Positions 51,951-61,511 of a stretch of 64,000 bases of DNA are shown in pieces. This stretch comes from Capniomyces stellatus (lineage: Eukaryota; Kickxellomycota; Harpellomycetes; Harpellales; Legeriomycetaceae): contig LUVW01000034.1 in assembly GCA_001661515.1 (NCBI GenBank), positions 243,071 through 307,070 of the forward strand. Direction: 5' to 3'. The first letter of the stretch is position 1, and each line of letters begins with the position of its first letter. Position numbers and translations under genes: made by a program. The notes beneath the pieces are model-generated. The model had not been told where the DNA came from. It was given only the letters and a program-made list of their open reading frames with translations, and made no database searches.

Positions 51951-52715
51951 TTTGTTTTTTTTTTCCTCTTTGTTTTCTTTCTTTAAAAAGCCAGAATTGA
52001 GACTCGTTTGTCTTTTTTTTTTTTTATAGAGAAAGTGAAATATACTAGGATGAAAAAAAAACCCCTTGGTAGTAGCGATTATGATACGGGATTCTATTTA
52101 ATCGGTATTGGATTCGTATACTAAAGAGTATTCAGTTTTGTGTTGAGGAATCCAACTGCCTTTAATCCCTTTAGAATAGTTTAATTTATGAACGCTGGTT
52201 TTGGTTTTGATTTTGATTTTTTTCAGTCTTAGGATATACTTTTTTTTTTATCTCGATAATTAATCATTACTTTTTTCACTTTCGTCGAATCGAATCGAAT
52301 CAAATCAAATCAAAATCTGAAAGCCGATAATAAAAAAAAATAAACCAAAAGTCAAATCGTTAAATAATATTTGAACATTAGTTCTGGCTTGATTTACTAA
52401 TTTTTTTTTAAAAAAAAAGTACACCTTGTTCAAGTAATTTCATTTCCTTTATCAGTAAACAATACCATTGGGCTTCAAGTATGCTGTATAGGGATTATTT
52501 TTTTTTTAAAAAAAAAATAGCACCATAATTCATTAAAATTCCATAGTTTGGTCATATTAACTGCTAAAAGAACAAGAATACTTGATTAGTGACAGTAGGT
52601 GTGAGTCCTAGGTTGCATACCAGTAATCCAGGCAAAAACAAAGACAATTTGATATTGTTAATTTTTATAAAGTAGCAACAAAAAAAAATGAATTAAAAAA
52701 AAAAACATATTGGAT
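51951..52715. other. EF-G promoter side spacer
   Basis: AT-rich. A TATAAAAA on the minus strand (52028-52021) lies about 75 bp upstream of the EF-G start. Two oligo(T)-oligo(A) palindromes occur near 52401-52417 and 52496-52519. No gene is seen. Confidence 0.5.
52696..52705 (-). terminator. Pol III T-tract terminator of tRNA-Trp copy 1
   Basis: Run of T on the minus strand starting about 10 nt after the tRNA 3' end, the usual RNA polymerase III stop. Confidence 0.7.
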
Positions 52716-52795
52716 TGGGACGTAAGCGACTTGAACGCTTAACCTTCCGCTTTGGAGACGGACGCGCTGCCAATTGCGCCAACACCCCGGCCGAT
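52708..52795. repeat. 88-bp duplicated block, copy 1
   Basis: Identical to 53557-53644. The identity covers the tRNA-Trp and only 7-8 bp on each side; the sequences differ immediately outside. Confidence 0.95.
52716..52788 (-). tRNA. tRNA-Trp (CCA), copy 1
   Basis: A 73-nt cloverleaf, no intron: acceptor stem GGGGTGT with ACGTCCC (two G-U pairs), D stem GCGC/GCGC with an AATTGGCA loop, anticodon stem TCCGT/GCGGA with loop CTCCAAA (anticodon CCA), variable loop AGGTT, T stem AAGCG/CGCTT with loop TTCAAGT, discriminator A. A and B boxes are recognisable. The gene is followed by a T-tract. Confidence 0.96.
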
Positions 52796-53564
52796 TGTTA
52801 GATTTTTCGGCACTGTCCAATTGACTGAGTACCTGATCTAAGATATAACACCAAATGTGTTATGTTAACTAATTAAAAATGATCTACTATTGATCTTCTT
52901 CTCTTATATGTTTTGGACTTATTATAATTATAAAATAAACTACTTATAAAATAAAAGACACTGTTCAACCCAATGCCATAAAACTAACTAATTAACTGAA
53001 AATATTAACTAAATATATAAAATAAAACTATAACAAAATAAATAATAAAATAAGTAAAATAATGTTATAATTATTGGGTTAATGTTATGTAAAAACCCGT
53101 AGGATAAAACCATAACTATTAACCAACAACTTATAACATTTTCATGTTGTATTTACATACAACAATTGTTAGATATCGTATAAAAAATCACATAGTATAA
53201 AACACTTACAAAATGAACGATGAGTCGAGGGTTTCGCCCCTTGTGGTTTTTAATTGATTCGGAGCAAACTAGTAAGGTGCTCATTGATATATATATTAAG
53301 TTATTATGTAAATTTAAGTGCAGCAAGGTTAACCAGGAATGATATACGAATACAAGGAAGTAACGAGGACTTGCATTGAAGTATGGCGGTAGCCGTGTTA
53401 ATACCAACGGTCAATATATTCTTTGTTTATTTGTCTATTAAGTTTATTTAGTTTATAAGTAAGAACTAGTGCGATATGAGCGAAAGAAGATAACAGGAAG
53501 TTATCTATAAAAAGGGACAGTCGAGGGATCAAAAGGAAATAATAAAAAAAAAAACGTATTGGAT
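52789..53564. other. Spacer between the two tRNA-Trp genes
   Basis: 776 bp of AT-rich sequence with no similarity to the flanks beyond the tRNA blocks and no supported gene. Confidence 0.5.
53543..53554 (-). terminator. Pol III T-tract terminator of tRNA-Trp copy 2
   Basis: Twelve T on the minus strand starting about 11 nt after the tRNA 3' end. Confidence 0.7.
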
Positions 53565-53644
53565 TGGGACGTAAGCGACTTGAACGCTTAACCTTCCGCT
53601 TTGGAGACGGACGCGCTGCCAATTGCGCCAACACCCCGGCCGAT
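53557..53644. repeat. 88-bp duplicated block, copy 2
   Basis: Identical to 52708-52795, 849 bp away, in the same orientation. Confidence 0.95.
53565..53637 (-). tRNA. tRNA-Trp (CCA), copy 2
   Basis: Same 73-nt sequence and fold as copy 1, anticodon CCA, with its own downstream T-tract. Confidence 0.96.
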
Positions 53645-54372
53645 AATTTTTTTTATTTAAATGAATCAGATAGTTTTGTAAATAGTTAAAAAAGAGGTAT
53701 TTATTAAGCGAGTTGCCAAAGATAGAGTTTTTTTTCGGGGGGGTTGGAGCTTGAGGGAGAAACAGGTTTGATATTTCAACAAAGTTGGTGTGAACAGTTT
53801 TTGTGTTGTTTTCAATTTCTAGTTTCTGGGTATTGTGTTGGGATACTAGCTGGGGGTTGTATATTTGAAAGTTAAAGTTGGTGATGAGAGGCATCAATGC
53901 AAAAGATTGAAGAATTGTATTGGAGTGACAAGTAATGGTATGAAGGATATTTTTGGGATTGGTACTCGAGTTGGATCAAAATTAAATACAATAAAAAGAA
54001 GTAAACCAAAAAGTAGGGTTTTAATAAGCCGGGGTTTCCCAATTTCAATTAAAATTTTAGATTGAAAGAGGAAGAAAAAGGTCGTGCTTGATATGTAGTT
54101 TGATAAAACAAAAAGAAAGGGAATGCCTTTATTGCTAAAGTGTAGTTTTTTTATAAATCACTTTGATGTAGCAGGGAAGGGGATGGAAATGAGATTAATG
54201 TAAATTGTATGGTATGGGATGTAAGTAGAATGCAGAATAACAACACGAGATTATTGATCTTGATTGGAACAAAAAAAAAAAAAAAAAAAAAAAAAAAAGC
54301 AAAAGCAAATATAAAAACAAAAACAAAAACAAAATGATGATTCTAGAATGGAAATTGTGGATGGATTGGAGA
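53638..54372. other. TAF2 3' spacer
   Basis: AT-rich. A run of 28 A on + (54271-54298) lies about 75 bp past the TAF2 stop on the gene's downstream side. No gene is seen. Confidence 0.5.
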
Positions 54373-57300
54373 TTAGAGTAAAAGAGACCAGCCTTCCCTG
54401 TCAACAAGGTCGAGGAAATAAACCTCAAGGCTTTTGCCCCAATCAAAGACCCAAGAGTCGGGGGGGTTGAAGAGGAAGCAGTTGTTGAAGACCAATTGGA
54501 TGTCGGAAAGAAAGTCGTTGATGGTTGGGTAGGTGGGGGGATTTGTAGTGAGGTTGGATTTGATAGTGCCAAAATCCATTGGGCGGGTGATTATGTCAAA
54601 GTAAGTGGGGATTCCAAGTTCGATTGGGTTGACGGGGGTTGAGAAGGGTTTGGCAAAGTGTTTTTTCATGATTTTGGAGAGCAATGATCTGGATTTCTTG
54701 AGGTTTTTAGAGTCCATGTGAACAGATATTTGTTGTTGGGGTTGCTGGGGTTGAGTGGCGGTTGTAAGCGAGGTTGCGTGGATAGAGGAGGGGATAAGAG
54801 CTGGTTGTGAGAGGGGATTTGAGTCCTTTTCAACAACAATGTCGACATTGAGAGCTTCATCTTCACTGTCGACTTGTAGTTTTTGAGGGAGTTGGGATGT
54901 GTTTTTGTGGGTTGTAGTAGTGCCGATTTGGGGGTTGTTGAGGTGGGAGAGGTGTGGGAAGCTTTTAGCAAATAGGGAAAAGAACATTTGTTCGAAAGAT
55001 CTTGCTTGTAAATAAACAAACGAGCCAGCGGGGTTGAAGAGGCAACAATTGTTGATGACCAACATGACATCAGAGTGGAACTTTTGAATGGAGATGTACT
55101 TGTTTTTAGAGACTTTGGAGGAAATGGTGCCCAGATCCATTGGGTGAGTAATCACGTTAAAGTAGTTGGGAACCTGTTGTTTTACGGGGTCAACTGGGTG
55201 CAAAAACTCGATTGCACTTGGGTGAGTGACCAGCTTCAAAACCAGTCTGTCCAAAGCCTTCTTTTCGAGATCAGACATTTTGACAGGAGCAGGGGTGGTT
55301 GAAACGGAAACGGGAGTAGAAACAGGAACAGGAACAGGAACAGGAACAGGAACAGAAACGGAAGTGGGAGGTTTAGGGGATTTGATGCTTTTGCAGCCTT
55401 TGTCGGGGTGGTGGGATCCCGAGTGTTTGAGTCTGATTTTGCTAAGGATGATAGGTTTTCTTGCGGGAGGACTGGGTAAGTGAGTTGTGGAGATGGTAGT
55501 TGTTGGAGCAGAGTCAGGAATAAGTTTGGTTTTGGTTTTGATTTTGATTTTGGGAGCAGGTGTGGGGGCAGAAGGAGGGGTGGAAAGAGAAACAAGGGGA
55601 TTGGCAGGATTGATGGAAGGAGATGGACTGGGCGGATGCGGTGATTTGGCAGCAGCGTTTTTAACTTTCAAGAGCTGGAGCAAGTACTGGACGTTTTTGA
55701 TTCTGATAAAGAAATTAGGGGCGGGAACCAGAGCGACGGGCGTGGATGAGGGCAGTTTAAAAGTAGGAGTAGGGGTATCAAGAGCAAGAGAAGGATTGGG
55801 CAGGGAGAAGGACGAGGCAAACAAAGTCTTCAGATCAAGGCCGTAGTTGTAGACCAAGGAGCCAACGGGGTTGAAGAGAAAGCAGTTGTGGAGCATCAGG
55901 TCAACGTCAGCAACAAACTCAGCAAGTGAGGCGTAGGAGTTGAGGTCGATGTTGGCACGAATAGTAGACAGATCTATTGGGTGTTTGATTACGTCAAAGT
56001 ATGTGGGACAGCCATCGGTTATTGGGTCGACTGGGAGCAGGAACGGAAGGGCAGATGGGTGTCTACTGAGTTTTTTCAAAGCCCTTTTGGCCAGTTTGGC
56101 GTCTTCAGGGGACAAACCAAAAGTTTTTAGTTTAGAAACTAGGTGTGGTTGGGCAGATAAATTGTCCCCACTCGACACCAGATTTAGGGCTGGAGTTGGA
56201 GCTGAAGTTGGAGCTGGAGCTGGAACTGGGGCTGGGGCTGGGGCTGGGGCTGGAATTGAGGCTGGGCTGAGACCAGAACTGTCAACATCGACATCATCAC
56301 TGTACGCAGTGCTTTCAATAGACAGGTTATGTTTGTGTTTATGTTTGCGATGTTGAGAATGTTTTTGTTTGAGTTTGAGTTTGATAGTTGGAGTTGGAAT
56401 GAGGATGGGAGCGGGAGTGGGCGGGGGTTTGGCAGTTTCTAGGTAGGGTTTAGCGGGCAAAACAACCTCGACTCTACTTGAAGAAGCAGCAATACGACTA
56501 GACAACGGAATTTCCGACACCAGATCAATGCTGGTTGGAGACAATGCCCCAGAATCAGGAATAACTGAGCCGACAAGTGGAGTGTTGGGCAGCGATGACA
56601 AGTTGTTTGGATTCACAAGACTTGCAGGACCATTTGCGCCAACTTTGATCTTGAGTTTCTTGGGCACGTTGGATGTTGCTGTGCCTGTCGCACTGGTCCT
56701 ATTGTATACGCTGGTGGTGGACTGAGACGTTGAGTCGGGAGCGGCCAGTTGGTGGTAGAAGTTGTTTGTAGAGTAGAGCAGCTCAATCAGACGCGTATGG
56801 ATCTGCCTAGTGTGGTGCGGTTTTGACGACTCGTTGACGGAACAATTGAGCAGAACCGCAATATCATTATGGTTTCCAAACGCCGCAATCAACTTGTTTA
56901 GCCCATTAATTGAACCCTCAATCCCCTTGCTCCTCCCCCGCCCACGCTTACTGCTGCTACTGCTGCCAGTAAAAGTGCTCGACAGAATCTGGAACTTTAG
57001 CATGTACATCTCAAACAGCGCCTGACTAGTAAATGCAGACACTTGGTAGTCAGTGTCGGCTGTCGCTATTGCAAACAAGTACCTATTCGCGTCAACAAAC
57101 AACTCGTCATAGCTCATCACCAGCATGTTGATCGCTGCCAACCGCACGTCAACGTAGTTGCAGCCCATCGACATTGCTAATGGCAGCCGCACATCAATAA
57201 CACGCACCTTGTCCTGCACCAACGACAGCTTAGTCAGTGAATTCAGCGCTGCCACCGTAATCACGTTCTGGTACGTCGGAACCAGCGCGTCCAGCCTACG

Positions 57301-60300
57301 CAGCCGCTCTATCTCAGCCACCGCCACACGCAGCTCAGCAATTGCAGCACCCGGGTCGCGGCCCTTCTCGACCGTGGCCAGAACAGACTTGGCTACGGTA
57401 TTGGCCAGATTGGTCACCAGGCTGGCCAGGTAGAAACAATCGTTGTACATATTCTCGCCATTGTCATTGTACCTAAGTGCGTTGTACACTATGTTGCGCA
57501 CGCTTGCGGGAATCTCGCCAAACTCGCCCACTACATTGGCCAGTGCTCCCATAATGGCCTTGAGCGTAAAGTACTCGCTAAAGTTGCCAAAATTGTTCTT
57601 CTTTGGGATGCGCGGCACGTCAATATCTTCGTCGTCACCGTTGCTGCCAGCACTCGCTGGTGTCTCGGGCGGCATGCAAAACCGGTTCTTGTATATCTTG
57701 ACCAGGTGGTACAGCCCCACCCACCCCAGATCCGCCAGCGCCAGCTTGGACAGCGCAAACGCCGCCTCGGCACGCACGCGGTAGTACACTCGGCTGTCCA
57801 TCACTGTTCGCATCAGTGTTGTGCTGGCCGCGCTTGACGGCAGATTTGCAAGTGCCTCAACGCTCTCGATCTGCGCCACCACGTCACGGTCCTTCTGCAG
57901 CTGTGCAGCCCACATGTAGTCTGGCTGCTCAAAGTGGATCACGCACGCCCACTCCATGTCGCTGTCCATCCGGATCCACTCAAACGTCGAACTTAATAAA
58001 CTCTCCTCGTCGTCCTCCCCCCACTCCACCACACGCCAGTTCCGCTTCTCCTCCTCATTTTCTGCTCCAAACAACGCTATGTTGCTGTACACCTCATCAT
58101 CCTCGTCATTCTGTGTCCCCATCAACTCTGCGTTTGCCGTCAGCTCCTCCGCCGCTGCCGCCATCTGCCTCAGGTGGAACCGCTTTGTCGACCGCCGGAT
58201 TCTCTTGTACTTTGTGTTGAACTGCACCTCAAACTTCTGCTGCCCCTGCTTGATGTCCAGCACGTGCTCGTACGGCGTCCCATCTGCCTCCCGCACCCGC
58301 GCCGTCATTTGCCCCGTAAACACCTGCTCCCTCGAGTACCCCGCCCTCGCAAACTTGTTCGTCGACTCCTGAATCATCGTCAGCTCCACCACCAGCTTCT
58401 TCCTGTTGAACGCGTAGCTGAACCGGAACACCGGACACCCCGTCCCAAATATCCACTGGTCCGCAAAGTCCTTCAGTTCCGTCCCGCTCACCTTCCTACA
58501 CAGCCGAAGAAACGCACTTGTAGACAACGAGTTGCTCGCCCCCAATTCTCCCCCCATTGCCGCCACCAACAACCTCGGCACCACCCTCATCAGCCCCAAC
58601 GACGCCCCCCGCTTAATCATCCTCTTGTCCAGCATATACAACACTATTGGCGACTTTAACCCCATGAAACTCATCTCGTCCATATCCAACACACACGGCT
58701 GGTCTATATAACTAATCGGCTTTTGGTTTATATCCGCATGGCACAACCGAACCAAATCCTATAACCACCAATCAATTCAATCCATTTTACATACTAACCA
58801 ATCAAATCAATCCATTCTATATATTACCCAATCAATTCAACCCTAACTATACATCCACCTCAGTTACCTTCTTCAACCGGTAATAATACTCGTTGTTCCC
58901 CAAATTCCGCTTCAGAAACAAACTGCTTGCAAAGCTCGCCAAACCAACAACCAGCCACTGATCCGACCACTTTTCTGGAACTATGTACACACCAAACCAC
59001 TGTGTCGCAACCGCAAGACTTAGGTCGAGCCTCGTTTGGTAAACCGGCTCTATTATGTTTTTTGGGTGTAGGTACCTTGTGCTCACCAACGTTATTGACG
59101 CACCTGAAATTATGTCTGTTTTTAGCCCATCGATAAAGACTACTTTGTATGTTGTAAATGGGTATGACCCAAGTACCTGTGCCAGGTATATCAGCTCTTC
59201 TGGAATAAATCCCATTGACTCTAGTACATCTTCCTCTTCAAACCCACTTATTGCAAACCCAAATATCCCTCCAATCGCCTCCAGAATCGCCTCCTGCGCC
59301 TCCATGCTTGCCCCCTCGCCTCCCTCATTCCCCATATTACCACCTTTCTCCCTTTCTCTTTCTCTTTCTCTTTCCTTTTCTTCATCTTTTATCTTTTCTC
59401 CTTCTCCATTCTCTTCCTCGTTATCTACAATCTCTCCATCACTAAACAAACTCTCCACATTTGTCTCATCAATTCCGTTCTCCTCCTCATCTTCACCATC
59501 ATCCTCCTCCCCATCCTCCTTATCCCCCTCCCTCTCTACTCCTCTCTCTCCTAACACTGTTTTTTTATTACTTTCCTTTTCTTCCCGTTCCTTTTCTTCT
59601 CGCTCTTTCTTTGCCTCAATATCTCTTACACTTGCTCGATACTGCCCCCAAACACTTGACTCTCCATCAACTCTAACACTGCTATTAAACGCCCCTATTG
59701 CAAACACAATCCCGCTTGCTGGCGTTGCAACCGACAACACATAATTGTATATCTTCTTTCCCTTGTCTTTTGGATGCAAACACTGCCCAACCAACTCGCC
59801 TCCCGATACCACAACAACATTGTGTCTCTCTCCCACTTCCTGCATACTTTTGCTAAAGTGCGTTGGAACTACAAACCTGAGATCCCACGTCATCCTTGAC
59901 GAAAACTCATCACTACAAGGAAGCCACCTTCTCGCAAACCCTGGCCGCGCATTTGACTCTGTATACACCATTGGCACTTTCTATTTCCCATCCCCCCCCC
60001 CCCCNNNNNNNNNNNNNNNNNNNNNCCCCCCCCCCCCCAATTCTTTTATTATTTATCAATCTACTAATCTCTGCTTTATTTTTTTTTTTTTGTATTTTTT
60101 TTATTTATTTATTTCCAAACTTACATTTTGTGTCTCCATTTCATCTACAAATATCAGTCCTGATACCGGCTGCTTTACGTGAAACCAGATCCGAATCTTT
60201 AGTATCTGGAAACTATCGTTTTTCGTTTCCTCGCCATCTTCCTTTACCTCGCTCGCTTCCAATTCCTATTATTTATTTATTTCAATTTCTTAATTTACTC

Positions 60301-60807
60301 TTCAATTCCTTCATTTACTATCATTAATTACTTTGAATTCCTACATTTACTTATTTCATTTACTATTCAACTTACTATTTTGATTTGTTCGGGAATTTCA
60401 ATCTCAAACTCTGTTGATTTCGATAAATCATATCTCCCTCCCAGTCGACATTGTATCTCTTGTTTGCTCAGATTCGCTACGCCTCTGATATATTTACTTT
60501 CTACCCCATTTATCGTTACTCTACTGACGACTACAACCCAAATAAACATCCCATACGCTTTTAATACTACACAAACCTCCTCAACAGTAACATTAACAGC
60601 ATACAACAACTCCTTATTTACTAACCAAATCAATATCACTCTACTTGTATGTATATATAACTTACCAGGTCGTTCGCAATTCAAATGGATATATCGCAAC
60701 TGCTCTGTTTTCGGTTCTAACAGAATCTCTGTAACTCCAAACACGCTTTTTTCTTTAAAATCAAACTCTAGACTAACTGTCTGATGCTTAATCGTAAACA
60801 ACTTCAT
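54373..60807 (-). CDS. TAF2: TFIID subunit TAF2 with three C-terminal bromodomains
   Basis: TAF2 is the TFIID subunit with an inactive M1-aminopeptidase fold that contacts the initiator region of promoters. Five exons: 60807-60666, 60530-60376, 60265-60125, 59980-58868 and 58758-54373, giving 1978 residues; joins are phase 1, 0, 0 and 0. The N-terminus (FTIKHQTVSLEFDFKEKSVF), RRWLPCSDEFSSRMTWDLRF, YKVVFIDG, WIFGTGCPVFRFSYAFNRKK, EWIRMDSDMEWACVIHFEQP-DYMWAAQLQKDRDVVAQ and the HEAT-like region follow TAF2 order. After a Pro/Ala/Ser-rich linker there are three bromodomains at about 1414-1500, 1696-1776 and 1884-1975, each with PVDP- or PVNP-type ZA loop and the acetyl-lysine Asn in NCFLFNP, NCCLFNP and NCFLFNP. 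Animal TAF2 has no bromodomain. An acidic insert interrupts the catalytic-like domain (coded by about 59630-59330). The N gap at 60005-60025 lies in intron 3. Confidence 0.93.
59992..60038. repeat. Poly-C tract interrupted by N gap in TAF2 intron 3
   Basis: C-run, N at 60005-60025, C-run. The tract starts about a dozen bases from the splice acceptor of exon 4 (on the minus strand a poly-G), so its real length could matter for splicing. Confidence 0.9.
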
Positions 60808-61511
60808 TTCTTCTCCTTCCTTTCCCCTTGCCAATCCTTTCCTTGCTTATCTTTAGTTTATTAAAGTACACTCTCTGTTTGTTGTATATATATATATTTT
60901 TTTATTTTCCTCCTTTGCCTTTTTTTTTTCTATCTTTAATCTTTCTCGATTTTTGTTGCTTTACGAGTTTTTCTTTATTTTTATTTTCACTTTTACTTTG
61001 TTTTTTGCTAAATCAACCAAAACCCACACTGTGTTTCTTGACTCATTCACCGCTATTTTCTTTATTCCCTTTTTATTATACCTCTATAGTTCAATCTCTG
61101 CTTCGAATCGCCCTTCAAAAATTTCCGAATCTATAACCAAATAGTCTTGAAAACAAAAACAAAAACAAAAAAAAAAAAAAGCTCATTCCACACTTTTGGT
61201 GTATTATATTTTGTTCAGTAAACAAAAGTATTTAATAAATCCAATTCTCAACTCTATTTTCATTGCTTTATATTTAAAAAAGGAAGGAAAAAAAAACTAG
61301 TATCAATTCAAAATTTTCAATTAATTGGACAATTTAACTGGCCAACCCCATTTCCCATTCTCGTGTTTTTTTTTTCTTTCTTATTTTCATTTTCTTATTT
61401 TTATTTTCAACACAAGTTAATAATTATTATGAAATGACACTACTAAATCAACAAGGCTAACAAACAAACGATATATATAAACAAGATATAAAAAAATAAA
61501 TTAAAACTGAT
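60808..61511. other. Spacer between TAF2 start and Vps8-like stop
   Basis: AT-rich with T- and A-runs. It should contain the TAF2 promoter and the 3' end of the next gene. No other gene is seen. Confidence 0.5.

Noticed and set aside
53153..53897. Minus-strand frames overlapping the second tRNA
   Set aside because: They run through the tRNA sequence and have no protein features.
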